A stretch of 64,000 nt of DNA. It comes from Ruania alkalisoli (GTDB taxonomy: Bacteria; Actinomycetota; Actinomycetes; Actinomycetales; Beutenbergiaceae). Shown one piece after another: positions 46,075 through 54,247 of this stretch. Position 1 is the first letter of the stretch; every line of letters starts with the position of its first letter. The notes below the pieces were generated by a model that was not told the origin of the DNA, did no database searches, and saw nothing but the letters and a program-made list of their open reading frames with translations. Both the position numbers and the translations under genes were made by a program. Location: positions 3,443,581-3,507,580 of the forward strand of contig NZ_CP063169.1 of the NCBI RefSeq assembly GCF_014960965.1. The letters are read 5' to 3'.

Positions 46075-47373
46075 ATGACAGACGCCGCTGTGGACCCGTG
46101 GCCACCGACCCTGCTCGCGCGCACGATCTCCGTACCCGCGCAGGCGATCGGCGACCTGTTCGACCTCCTCCCCTCCGCTGGCCCCGCCGATGCTCTCGCC
46201 TGGGTGCGCAAGGGTGAAGGGGTCGTGGGATGGGGTGAGGCGCTCCGGATCGAGACCTCCGGGCCGGACCGCTTCGCCGAAGCAGACCGCCGATGGCGAG
46301 AGCTCGCCTCACACATGGTCGTTCGCGACGAGATCCGTCAGCCCGGGACCGGCCCGATCGCTTTTGGGTCTTTCGCCTTCGCCGCTGACTCCGCCGCCGG
46401 CGGCGCACTCGTGGTTCCACGGGTGGTGGCGGGGCGGCGCGGCTGCGATGCCTGGTTGACCACGATCACCTCGGCCTCGGAGCTGCAGCCGCCACCCAAT
46501 CCGACGGCGTTGCGCACCGCCCGGCAGGAGCGCCTCCCCCGGCCCGGGGTCACTTACTCCGATGGCGCACTCGGCGCCAGCCGCTGGGGCGAGGCCGTCG
46601 GGGAGGTCGTCAGCCTGATCCGCTCCGGTGATGTCTCGAAGGTCGTCATGGCGCGTGACGTGACGGCGCAGCTCGACGGACCGTTGGACGTGCGCGAGCT
46701 GCTGGCCACGCTCGCGGACGACTATCCGATGTGCTGGACGTTCGCCGTCGACTCGCTCGTGGGGGCGACCCCGGAACTGCTGGTGCGCCGTGAACGGGGA
46801 CTGCTCTCCTCGCGGGTGCTGGCCGGGACGATCCAGCGCACCGGTGACGACGAGGCGGACCTCGCGCGGGCGGCATCCCTGGCACGCTCCTCGAAGGACC
46901 TGGAAGAACACGAGTTCGCCGTCGACTCGCTGACTCGCTCGCTGGAGCCGTACGCCGCGTCGACCAACGCCCCGGATGCGCCGTTCGTCCTGCACCTGCC
47001 GAACGTCATGCACCTGGCCACCGACGTCACGGCCGTGCTGGACGACGAGCACAGCGACATGTCCTCCCTCCAGGTCGCGGCGGCACTGCATCCAACGGCA
47101 GCCGTGTGCGGTACACCCACCGACACAGCGGCCGACGTGATCGGGCGGCACGAGCGAATGGACCGGGCGCGTTACGCCGGGCCCGTGGGTTGGATCGGGG
47201 CTGACGGCGACGGCGAGTGGGGGATCGCGCTGCGCTCGGCAGAGGTTGCCCCCGACGGCCGATCGCTGCGGCTGTTCGCCGGATGCGGCATCGTGGCGGC
47301 CTCTGACCCGGAAGCGGAGATCGCCGAGTCGGAGGCCAAGCTGGAACCGATGCGGACGGCTCTCGGCGACTGA
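46075..47373 (+). CDS. menF: Isochorismate synthase
   Basis: The product (432 aa) is a chorismate-utilising enzyme that makes isochorismate, the first step of menaquinone synthesis. The catalytic region includes KVVMARDVTA, ELLVRRERGLLSSRVLAGTI, SSKDLEEHEFAVDSL and HPTAAVCGTPTDTAADVI, ending RLFAGCGIVAASDPEAEIAE. VIGRHERMDRARYAGPVGWI is typical of isochorismate rather than anthranilate synthases. DHBA or salicylate siderophore synthesis could also use it, but the men genes around argue for menF. Confidence 0.9.
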   Translation: MTDAAVDPWPPTLLARTISVPAQAIGDLFDLLPSAGPADALAWVRKGEGVVGWGEALRIETSGPDRFAEADRRWRELASHMVVRDEIRQPGTGPIAFGSFAFAADSAAGGALVVPRVVAGRRGCDAWLTTITSASELQPPPNPTALRTARQERLPRPGVTYSDGALGASRWGEAVGEVVSLIRSGDVSKVVMARDVTAQLDGPLDVRELLATLADDYPMCWTFAVDSLVGATPELLVRRERGLLSSRVLAGTIQRTGDDEADLARAASLARSSKDLEEHEFAVDSLTRSLEPYAASTNAPDAPFVLHLPNVMHLATDVTAVLDDEHSDMSSLQVAAALHPTAAVCGTPTDTAADVIGRHERMDRARYAGPVGWIGADGDGEWGIALRSAEVAPDGRSLRLFAGCGIVAASDPEAEIAESEAKLEPMRTALGD

Positions 47374-47385
47374 GAGGCGTACCGA

Positions 47386-47445
47386 ACTGACGGCCCTGGG
47401 CGATCCCGTGCCACATGCGGCACGGGATCCCCGTGAGCCGTCAGT
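47386..47445. terminator. Nested double hairpin between menF and the HtrA gene
   Basis: An outer stem ACTGACGGC/GCCGTCAGT (47386-47394, 47437-47445) encloses an inner 11-bp stem GATCCCGTGCC/GGCACGGGATC (47402-47412, 47419-47429). It lies between convergent genes and can work both ways. Confidence 0.7.
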
Positions 47446-47462
47446 CGTGCACAGGGCGCGAG

Positions 47463-48848
47463 TCAGGCTGCGGCGTCCTCACGCGCTGCCAAGGTCACGT
47501 CGACCGTCTCCGTCTGGCCGTCGCGAACCACGGTCAGCGTCACCGAGTCGCCCGAGCCGTAGGTGCGCACGTACCCGGTGAGGGAGCTGGCCCCGCCGAC
47601 GGCGTCGTCGTCGATCTGGACGATGACGTCACCTTGCTGCAGCCCGGCCTGTGCGGCCGGCGTCCCCTCGACCACCTGTTCGATCGCGGCTCCGGTGCGG
47701 GTGACTCCGCCGGAGGAGACTGTCTCGTCCGAGAGCGTCACGCCGAGGTAGGCGTGCTCGGCTGAACCGTCGGTGACCAGCTGATCGGCGATACCGGCGG
47801 CAAGATCGACCGGGATCGCGAATCCGAGGCCGATACTCCCGCTGGAGGCACCGTCGGTGGCAATCGAGGAAGTGATGCCAATGACGTGCCCAGCCGAGTC
47901 GAACAGCGGCCCCCCGGAGTTGCCGGGATTGATAGCAGCGTCGATCTGAATCGCGTTGGTGACCACCATCTGGCGAGAGCTCTGGTCGGTGGTGCTCACC
48001 GGTCGGTCGAGCGCCGAGATGATGCCGGTGGTCACGGTGGAGTCCAGGCCGAGCGGGTTGCCGACGGCCATCACATCCTGACCGACGGCCAGCTCACCGG
48101 ACGTTCCCAGCGTCGCCTCGACGAGGTCGTCCGGAGCATCCTGCAGCTGCAGCACCGCCAGATCGGTGGCAGCGTCGGTACCGACGATCTCGGCGGCGTA
48201 CATCCTGCCGTCACTGAGGGTCACGGCAAGCTGCTGAGCTCCCTCGACCACATGGTTGTTCGTCAGCACGTATCCGGAACCGGCGTCGATGATCACGCCG
48301 GAACCCGCACCTTGCCCCGCCTGCGAACGTGCCGAGATGGCGACCACGCTGGGCCGGACGGTCTCGGCGACGGCCTGCCAGTCGGCACGACCGTCCGAGG
48401 CCGGGGCAACCGTCGTTCCCGACGACGTCACCTGCGTCAGGCCCGAATCGCCCTGGGTGTTCTGCAGGACGGCTGCTGTGCCACCGCTGGCCAGCACCGC
48501 AGCGAGGGTCGCCGCGGTGCCGACCATCAACCACGGGCGCTGCCGCTTGCCTCGCGGTGCCTCATTCCGTGCAGTCTCACCAGGCGGGGTTCCTCCACCC
48601 TCACCCGCACCCAGCGGTGCCGGGCGACTGGTGTCGGCAGTGTGAGTTGGGTGCTGCCAGGTGTAGGGGTTGGGGCTGGCGAAGTGGGGTTCGTGCGAGC
48701 GCCACGGATGCTGCGCAGGCTGCCCGGGAATCTGCGGCTGCTGCTGCGGCATGGCTGGATGTTGAGCGGCCGGGATCTGGGCCGCTGGCTGCGAATAGGG
48801 GTCGGGCTGCGGGGTGTGGCCAGGCTGGTCACGGTCGTACTCGTTCAT
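47463..48848 (-). CDS. HtrA/DegP-type serine protease with PDZ domain, membrane-anchored
   Basis: This 461-aa envelope protease has a Pro/Gln-rich cytoplasmic N-terminus (about residues 10-95), one membrane span (about 105-128), a trypsin-like domain and a C-terminal PDZ domain (AYLGVTLSD, AGLQQGDVIVQIDDDAV). The catalytic triad is His199 (TNNHVVEG), Asp229 (ATDLAVLQL) and Ser311 (INPGNSGGPLF). Such proteases handle misfolded exported proteins. The start ATG at 48846-48848 has GGGAGG ahead. It resembles actinobacterial PepD/HtrA proteins. Confidence 0.94.
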   Translation of the reverse strand: MNEYDRDQPGHTPQPDPYSQPAAQIPAAQHPAMPQQQPQIPGQPAQHPWRSHEPHFASPNPYTWQHPTHTADTSRPAPLGAGEGGGTPPGETARNEAPRGKRQRPWLMVGTAATLAAVLASGGTAAVLQNTQGDSGLTQVTSSGTTVAPASDGRADWQAVAETVRPSVVAISARSQAGQGAGSGVIIDAGSGYVLTNNHVVEGAQQLAVTLSDGRMYAAEIVGTDAATDLAVLQLQDAPDDLVEATLGTSGELAVGQDVMAVGNPLGLDSTVTTGIISALDRPVSTTDQSSRQMVVTNAIQIDAAINPGNSGGPLFDSAGHVIGITSSIATDGASSGSIGLGFAIPVDLAAGIADQLVTDGSAEHAYLGVTLSDETVSSGGVTRTGAAIEQVVEGTPAAQAGLQQGDVIVQIDDDAVGGASSLTGYVRTYGSGDSVTLTVVRDGQTETVDVTLAAREDAAA

Positions 48849-48932
48849 GGTTCCTCCCTTGCGGTGATGACTCCATGACACGACGCGGACCTGTCGCCGC
48901 GCTGGGGGGAACCTGGGAACTTGCTGAGTACC

Positions 48933-48968
48933 GTGCTGGATGAGCTGCTGGATGAACTGCTGAATGAA
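48933..48968. repeat. Three imperfect 12-bp tandem repeats
   Basis: GTGCTGGATGAG, CTGCTGGATGAA and CTGCTGAATGAA follow each other directly in the gap between menD and the protease gene. One reading frame gives LDELLDELLNE, but no credible gene was found there. Confidence 0.8.
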
Positions 48969-49031
48969 AGTGACGGGAATACTGCCATGTCGTGCCGTCA
49001 GCGACCTACGTGGCAGTACTCCCGTCGCTTT
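48967..49031 (-). terminator. Terminator overlapping the end of menD
   Basis: A 21-base arm at 48967-48987 pairs with 49011-49031 with only two mismatches, around a 23-base loop. In the minus direction the first arm covers the last codons of menD and the menD stop (49006-49008) lies in the loop, so ribosomes finishing menD would cover half the stem. Confidence 0.6.
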
Positions 49032-50655
49032 CGTCCGCAGCGGCAGCCATCGCAGCTCGGATGCTGTCGCTCAACCGCTGGTTGCGCTCCCGGGCAGTGG
49101 CTCCGTCGAGACGCACCTCCACCACGCTGCGACCACTGAGCGGCGAGGCGAGAACTCCGGCGAGGCGCTCGGCGTCGACGACCTCGGTGTAGCGGGCGCC
49201 GAAACCGGTCGCCAATGACGCGAGGTCGAGTCCCTGCGGCGTCCGGAAGATGCGCTCGAAGGTCTCGGCACGTTCCCCGTGCTCCAGCGTGGCGAAGATG
49301 GACCCGCCGTCGTCGTTGAGGACGATCACCTGCAGGTCCACCTCGGTCTCGAGCGGACCTCGGGCGAGTCCTCCCAGATCGTGCTGGAAGGTCAGGTCAC
49401 CGACCAGCACTCGCACCGGCCGGCCGGTGGCCAGCGCGAGGCCGGCACCGGTGGAGAGAGTTCCGTCAATGCCCGCCAGGCCACGGTTGGCGACGATCTG
49501 GGTGCCCCGGGCCGCATCGGCGCAGACCAGATCGGCATCACGAACGGCCATCGAAGCACCGAGCAGCACCGTGCCCCCCGCGTGCAGCATCGCAGCGGCC
49601 ACAGCCGGCCCGTCCAGCTCCCGTGGCTGGTCGAGCACTCGGGCGGCGGCCGCAGATGCCCGCAGCCACCGGGTCACCCATGCCTGCTCCGCCGCACCCG
49701 CAGGCCCGGTCGGCGAGATCCCGTCGACCACCTGCTGCGCGGTCCCGGTCACATCGGCCCAGTCTGCTGATCCACTGGCCACCAGCACCTCGATATCGGT
49801 GCGCGCGAGCAGCCGGCCCACCGGGCGGCTCAGCGTCGGTTTGCCCAGCACCACCACCCGCTCGACCTGAGCCCCCAGCACCTCCACGGCGATACGGCCG
49901 GCGAGCACCGCCGTCGGGACGTGGCACAAGCCGGAGGACGGTTCGGCGATCACGGGCCACCCCCACCCGGCCACAATCCCAGGATCGGCCACCCGCGCGG
50001 CCCCGTCACCGGCGACGACCACGGTGCGCGGCCCGCGCGGCAGCTCGACCGGCGCCCCTCCCGACGAGGCGACCACCTGGAGCGGTCCGGGCACGGGACC
50101 GGGCGACCACTCGCCGTCGGGGACCAATGGATCACGGAAGGCGACGTTCAGATGCGCCGGCCCCGGAGCGCGGGTCCGGGTGCCGGTGGCGGCCAGCACC
50201 GCGCGGGTGGTGACGGCGTCGATCCCACGCCCCGGGGCATCGTCATCGGCGGGCAGCTCGGCGAAGTACCGGACGGCGCTACCGAAGAGCTTGACCTGGT
50301 CGGTGGTCTGGTTCGCACCGACCCCGCGCAGCTCGTGCGGCCGGTCGGCAGTGATCGCCAGCAGCGGCAGTCCACTGTGAGCAGCCTCGAGCACCGCCGG
50401 ATACAGGTTTGCGACCGCCGTCCCGGAGGTCGTCACCACCGCCGCAGGACGATGCCGGGCGATCCCGAGCGCCACGAAGGCGGCCGAGCGTTCGTCGATG
50501 CGCACGTGCAGCTCGAGCCAGCCGGCGCGCTCGGCGGCATGCAGGGCATAGGCCAGCGGGGCGCTGCGGGAGCCGGGCGCGAGCACGACGTCACGCACAC
50601 CACTGGCCACGAGGGCGGTCACGAGGGCTCGTGCCCGGGTGGCGGAGGGACTCAT
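49006..50655 (-). CDS. menD: SEPHCHC synthase (MenD)
   Basis: MenD (549 aa) is the thiamine diphosphate enzyme that joins isochorismate and 2-oxoglutarate. The N-terminal part shows VVLAPGSRSAPLAYAL, RIDERSAAFVALGIA and TTSGTAVANLYPAVLEA. The ThDP-binding part shows LVGDLTFQHDLGGL and IVLNDDGGSIFATLEH. The ATG at 50653-50655 overlaps the menC stop (ATGA). The longer open frame upstream lies inside menC. Confidence 0.96.
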   Translation of the reverse strand: MSPSATRARALVTALVASGVRDVVLAPGSRSAPLAYALHAAERAGWLELHVRIDERSAAFVALGIARHRPAAVVTTSGTAVANLYPAVLEAAHSGLPLLAITADRPHELRGVGANQTTDQVKLFGSAVRYFAELPADDDAPGRGIDAVTTRAVLAATGTRTRAPGPAHLNVAFRDPLVPDGEWSPGPVPGPLQVVASSGGAPVELPRGPRTVVVAGDGAARVADPGIVAGWGWPVIAEPSSGLCHVPTAVLAGRIAVEVLGAQVERVVVLGKPTLSRPVGRLLARTDIEVLVASGSADWADVTGTAQQVVDGISPTGPAGAAEQAWVTRWLRASAAAARVLDQPRELDGPAVAAAMLHAGGTVLLGASMAVRDADLVCADAARGTQIVANRGLAGIDGTLSTGAGLALATGRPVRVLVGDLTFQHDLGGLARGPLETEVDLQVIVLNDDGGSIFATLEHGERAETFERIFRTPQGLDLASLATGFGARYTEVVDAERLAGVLASPLSGRSVVEVRLDGATARERNQRLSDSIRAAMAAAADESDGSTAT

Positions 50656-51599
50656 GACGGCGATCCTGTCACGTCCGCCAACCGCCTCTCCCACCGTTGG
50701 ACCAGCTCCGCGGGAGCCGCGAGCGCGGCGAGACGATCCGGTGACGGCGCCACACGGCGCACGTCCAGCTCGCCCGCCGTGGGTAGCAGGGGGACGTCGG
50801 CGACGTCGTCATGGAACAGGTGCACTGTGGCGAGGCCGCACGCATGGGAGAGCTCGGGCAGAGCGGCGGCCAGAGCTACCCCGGCAGCGATTCCGACCGA
50901 CGTCTCCAGCGCGGACGAGACCACGACCGGCAGCCCGATCTGCTCGGCAATGCGCAGCGCGGCACGCACCCCGCCGAGCGGCTGCACCTTGAGCACTACG
51001 ACGTCGGCGGCCTCCCGGCGGGCTACCTCGTAGGGATCCTCGGCACGGCGGATCGACTCGTCGGCGGCGATCGGAACGTCCCCGCGGCGTCGCAAGGTTG
51101 CAAGATCGTCGACGGCAGCGCAGGGCTGCTCGGCGTATTCGAGGCCGTGTGCGGCCCGGTCCAGGAGCGGCAGACGGCGGATCGCCTCGTCCAGATCCCA
51201 CCCGCCGTTGGCGTCGATCCGGATCTTCCCGTGGGGGCCGAGCGCGTCGCGGACCGCTTCAAGGCGCGCCTGCTCCGCGGCGAGATCCTGACCGGGCTCA
51301 GCCACCTTGACCTTCGCGGTCCGGCATCCGCCGCTGCCGATGACGATCGCGTGGGCGCGCTCGGGGGTGGTGGCCGGGACTGTCACGTTCACCGGGATGC
51401 TGGATCGGACCGGGTCGGGAAATGGTAGGTCTGCCGCTTCGCGTGCCGCCGCCCACCAAGCGCGCGATTCGACGGCGTCGTACTCCCAGAACGGGGAGAA
51501 CTCGCCCCATCCAGCCTCACCTTCGATGAGCATCCCGTCACGCTGACACAGGCCACGGAACCGGGTCCGGAGCCCGATCGAGTACGTCGCTCGCCTCAC
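50652..51599 (-). CDS. menC: o-Succinylbenzoate synthase (MenC)
   Basis: MenC (315 aa) is the enolase-superfamily dehydratase that forms o-succinylbenzoate. The acid/base Lys pair is visible in TAKVKVAEPG and VVLKVQPLGG, and metal ligands in RIDANGGWDLDEA, LEYAEQPC and IAADESIRRAED. The start is GTG at 51597-51599. It lies 9 bp after the TetR gene on the same strand and overlaps menD. Confidence 0.92.
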   Translation of the reverse strand: MRRATYSIGLRTRFRGLCQRDGMLIEGEAGWGEFSPFWEYDAVESRAWWAAAREAADLPFPDPVRSSIPVNVTVPATTPERAHAIVIGSGGCRTAKVKVAEPGQDLAAEQARLEAVRDALGPHGKIRIDANGGWDLDEAIRRLPLLDRAAHGLEYAEQPCAAVDDLATLRRRGDVPIAADESIRRAEDPYEVARREAADVVVLKVQPLGGVRAALRIAEQIGLPVVVSSALETSVGIAAGVALAAALPELSHACGLATVHLFHDDVADVPLLPTAGELDVRRVAPSPDRLAALAAPAELVQRWERRLADVTGSPS

Positions 51600-51608
51600 C
51601 GGACCAGC

Positions 51609-52157
51609 CTATGCGGACTCCCGCGGCCGGCACACCGCCGCGAGCAGGTCACGAGCCAGCGCGGCGGGATCGCAGCCCTCACTGAGGGCGCTGACGGCCG
51701 CTCCGTCGACGATCGCCACGGCGATCGGCGGATCCAGTCCAAGCGGTTCGACGATCCGGGCGATCGCGGCGTCCACCCGGGAGCGCCCATCAGCGTAGGC
51801 AGCCGCGACCGCGGTGCTCCGGCCGGCTCCCGCGAGGTGCTCGTAGTGGCCACGGACCCGCTCGGCGGCCGGCAGCAGCGCTTCCACCGCGGCGGCGATG
51901 CGTTCCTGCCGGCCGGCGTGCTCATCCATGCTGGCTGCGACAGCCTCGGCCTGGTCCGCCCACCGGCCCACAACCTCGGTACCGGCCGCGGTTGCCAGAT
52001 CGGTCAGCGAGGCGAAGTAGTAGGTGGTGGCCGAGAGTGAGCATCCTGCCCTGGTGGCGACGGCCCGATGCGTCAGAGCACCGGGCCCCTGATCCAGCAA
52101 CAGGCCGGCGGCAGCCTGCACCAGCTGACCATGACGCTGGCGTCCCTTGGCGTGCAT
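51609..52157 (-). CDS. TetR-family transcriptional regulator
   Basis: This 182-aa regulator has the N-terminal TetR helix-turn-helix (ALTHRAVATRAGCSLSATTYYF, about residues 27-48) and an alpha-helical ligand domain. It lies 17 bp downstream of an SMR exporter gene on the same strand and is probably cotranscribed with it. The palindrome upstream of the exporter is the likely operator, making it an autoregulated exporter repressor. Confidence 0.88.
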   Translation of the reverse strand: MHAKGRQRHGQLVQAAAGLLLDQGPGALTHRAVATRAGCSLSATTYYFASLTDLATAAGTEVVGRWADQAEAVAASMDEHAGRQERIAAAVEALLPAAERVRGHYEHLAGAGRSTAVAAAYADGRSRVDAAIARIVEPLGLDPPIAVAIVDGAAVSALSEGCDPAALARDLLAAVCRPRESA

Positions 52158-52174
52158 TTCATTGCCTCTCGCTC

Positions 52175-52567
52175 TCAGTGCCGTTCGCTCTCAGCGCTCT
52201 CGACGACAGCCTGCGCGTCCGCTGGAGCGTTCTCCTGCCCGCCCGCGTGCCCACCGCCGGCCAGGTTGAGCCCGATCACGCCGGCGACGATCAGCACGAG
52301 CGAGACGATCTTGACCACGCTCACCCCCTCCGCGAGCCAGACCATCCCGATGATCGCCGTCAGGCTGGCTCCGATCCCCACCCAGACGGCGTAGGCCGTG
52401 CCGACCGGGAGGGTCCGCAGGGCGTAGGCGAGGCCTGCCATGCTCGCGGCGAGCGTGACCGCGAAGATCACCGTTGGCCATAGGCGCGTGAACCCCTCCG
52501 ACGCCTTCAGGCTCGTCGCCCACGCCGTCTCCAACATCCCCGAGACGATCAACACGACCCATGCCAT
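52175..52567 (-). CDS. SMR family exporter, Gdx/SugE type
   Basis: The product (130 aa) is a four-span small multidrug resistance protein with the membrane Glu in SGMLETAWATSLKASEGFTR and the dimer motif LPVGTAYAVWVGIGA. The WA-x-SLK arrangement around the Glu is that of Gdx/SugE proteins, which export guanidinium, rather than that of EmrE. A 25-residue hydrophilic tail follows the last span. The start ATG at 52565-52567 has GGAGG ahead. Confidence 0.85.
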   Translation of the reverse strand: MAWVVLIVSGMLETAWATSLKASEGFTRLWPTVIFAVTLAASMAGLAYALRTLPVGTAYAVWVGIGASLTAIIGMVWLAEGVSVVKIVSLVLIVAGVIGLNLAGGGHAGGQENAPADAQAVVESAESERH

Positions 52568-52581
52568 GACATCCTCCGATA

Positions 52582-52599
52582 AATAGTACGTTCGTACCA
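52582..52599. promoter_or_regulatory. Probable TetR operator over the exporter promoter
   Basis: The perfect 12-bp palindrome GTACGTTCGTAC is at 52586-52597, with partly symmetric flanks. The minus-strand TACTAT box (52583-52588) that could be the exporter -10 overlaps it. A TetR dimer bound here would block transcription of its own operon. Confidence 0.55.
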
Positions 52600-52659
52600 G
52601 TTTCTCACAGGTCGAGCGCTGAGTAGTTCGGCGCATGGGAGAGCGTGGCCGAACCTCGC

Positions 52660-52665
52660 TACAGT
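52660..52665 (+). promoter_or_regulatory. TACAGT -10 box of leaderless menB
   Basis: TACAGT is followed by exactly 6 bases and then GTG at 52672, with no ribosome site. This favours a leaderless mRNA and decides the start of menB against the earlier GTG at 52645. Confidence 0.55.
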
Positions 52666-52671
52666 CGAATC

Positions 52672-53619
52672 GTGAGCGAGAACCCCCCAGTACCCGCCCC
52701 GGTCTCGGACCTGTTCGATCCGCACCGCTGGCGCGACATCGACGGCTTCGACTTCACCGACATCACCTACCACCGCGGGGTGCGACGTTCCGAGGACGCA
52801 GCCACCGACCTTCCGGTGGTACGAATCGCCTTCGACCGGCCCGAGGTGCGCAACGCGTTCCGCCCGCACACCGTGGACGAGCTGTTCCGGGCACTCGATC
52901 ACGCCCGGATGAGCTCCGACGTGGCCGCAGTGCTGCTCACGGGCAACGGCCCGAGCCCGAAGGACGGCGGCTGGGCGTTCTGCTCCGGTGGCGACCAGCG
53001 CATCCGCGGCCGGGACGGTTACCGCTACGAGGGTGAGACGGCCGGGGAGGTGGACCCGGCGCGGGCGGGCCGCCTGCACATCCTCGAGGTGCAGCGACTG
53101 ATGCGCACCATGCCCAAGCCGGTGATCGCCGTCGTACCGGGGTGGGCCGCCGGAGGCGGGCACAGCCTGCACGTGGTGGCCGATCTCACCATCGCCTCGA
53201 CCGAGCACGCGAAGTTCATGCAGACTGATGCGAACGTGGGCTCCTTCGATGCAGGCTACGGGTCCGCGCTGCTGGCCCGGCAGGTCGGGGACAAGCGAGC
53301 GCGGGAGATCTTCTTCCTGGCCCGGGAGTACTCGGCGGAGCAGGCCGAGCGGTGGGGGGCGATCAACGAGGCAGTGCCGCACGCGCAACTGGAAGAGCGG
53401 GCGCTGGAGTACGCGCGGATCATCGCCACCAAGTCACCGCAGGCGATCCGGATGCTGAAGTTCGCGTTCAACCTCGCCGATGACGGGATGGCCGGGCAGC
53501 AGGTGTTCGCCGGGGAGGCCACCCGGATGGGCTACATGACCGACGAGGCTGTGGAGGGGCGCGATGCGTTCCTGGCCAAGCGGGACCCGGACTGGTCGGG
53601 GTTCCCGTATTACTACTGA
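52672..53619 (+). CDS. menB: 1,4-dihydroxy-2-naphthoyl-CoA synthase (MenB)
   Basis: MenB (315 aa) is a crotonase-fold enzyme that closes the second ring of the naphthoquinone. It shows FDFTDITYHRG, AFDRPEVRNAFRPHTVDEL, the oxyanion region FCSGGDQRIRG, VVPGWAAGGGHSLHVVADLT and the C-terminal FLAKRDPDWSGFPYYY. The protein starting SENPPVPAPVSDLFDPHRW matches the family; an upstream GTG would add nine residues and is less likely. Confidence 0.95.
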   Translation: MSENPPVPAPVSDLFDPHRWRDIDGFDFTDITYHRGVRRSEDAATDLPVVRIAFDRPEVRNAFRPHTVDELFRALDHARMSSDVAAVLLTGNGPSPKDGGWAFCSGGDQRIRGRDGYRYEGETAGEVDPARAGRLHILEVQRLMRTMPKPVIAVVPGWAAGGGHSLHVVADLTIASTEHAKFMQTDANVGSFDAGYGSALLARQVGDKRAREIFFLAREYSAEQAERWGAINEAVPHAQLEERALEYARIIATKSPQAIRMLKFAFNLADDGMAGQQVFAGEATRMGYMTDEAVEGRDAFLAKRDPDWSGFPYYY

Positions 53620-53668
53620 TCTGGCACGCTGCCGCACGTCAAGGAACCTTGCCTCCAGATCTGGGAGA

Positions 53669-53791
53669 GATGAGGCACAGAACTGGCGGGCTCGCATCAC
53701 TTCCCGCGCTGCCGAGGTCGACGTACTCGCCGACGTGGAAGCTGCCGTGTTTAGGGGCAACGACTTCGTCGCGCGAGTCGCGGCTTCCTGA
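53669..53791 (+). pseudogene. Possible 3' remnant of a decayed gene
   Basis: This frame reads sensibly only at its end: AAEVDVLADVEAAVFRGNDF followed by VARVAAS and a stop. Upstream the same frame runs into menB in a shadow reading. I could not assign a family. The 300-bp stretch after menB (53620-53921) has no other candidate gene, so the tail may be what is left of a deleted one, or chance. Confidence 0.25.
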
Positions 53792-53921
53792 GGGCCGGGT
53801 GACCTTGGCATCGTGACAATGAGCGAGATGGCGTTCCTTCGGCTCGCGTTCGAGTGGCCACGGCACCGGACAGGCGCCGGCCCCCTTCCCGCCGGACGTA
53901 CCTGACCGCGGCCAGACAGGA

Positions 53922-54122
53922 TCAGCCGATCACATACCCCGCCACCACCCGCACGACCATCCCCAGCCCGACGGCCGCGCCGGTGAGCAGCGCGAGAACT
54001 GCGACGAGCGAGAGTGTGGCGGGAAGCAGGGAGTCGCGGACGGGGCGTGGCTGTGGGGTATCGGTGGCGTAGGCGCCCTCAGGGCCGCTGATGGTGTCGG
54101 TGTGAACGTCGATCGTGGTCAT
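53922..54122 (-). CDS. Small single-span membrane protein
   Basis: This 66-aa frame starts MTTIDVHTDTISGPEG and ends with a clean hydrophobic stretch (about residues 33-66) that suits one or two membrane helices. The ribosome site (ATCGAGAC) is weak. No family is recognised, although short proteins with this layout are common near actinobacterial envelope genes. It could be unexpressed. Confidence 0.5.
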   Translation of the reverse strand: MTTIDVHTDTISGPEGAYATDTPQPRPVRDSLLPATLSLVAVLALLTGAAVGLGMVVRVVAGYVIG

Positions 54123-54217
54123 GTCTCGATCGTCGCTGCCACTCGGGCCTCACCACATCGGCCCCGGGGATCGTGTGCGAGTCCCCTCCTCCACCTGACG
54201 GCGCACCGGACCTCATC

Positions 54218-54235
54218 CCGGGGGTGGACCCCCGG
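54218..54235 (-). terminator. Terminator after the LLM oxidoreductase gene
   Basis: CCGGGGGT-GG-ACCCCCGG forms a 7-bp stem with a 4-base loop, 12 bp after the stop codon of the minus-strand gene. Confidence 0.55.
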
Positions 54236-54247
54236 ACGACATCCCGC

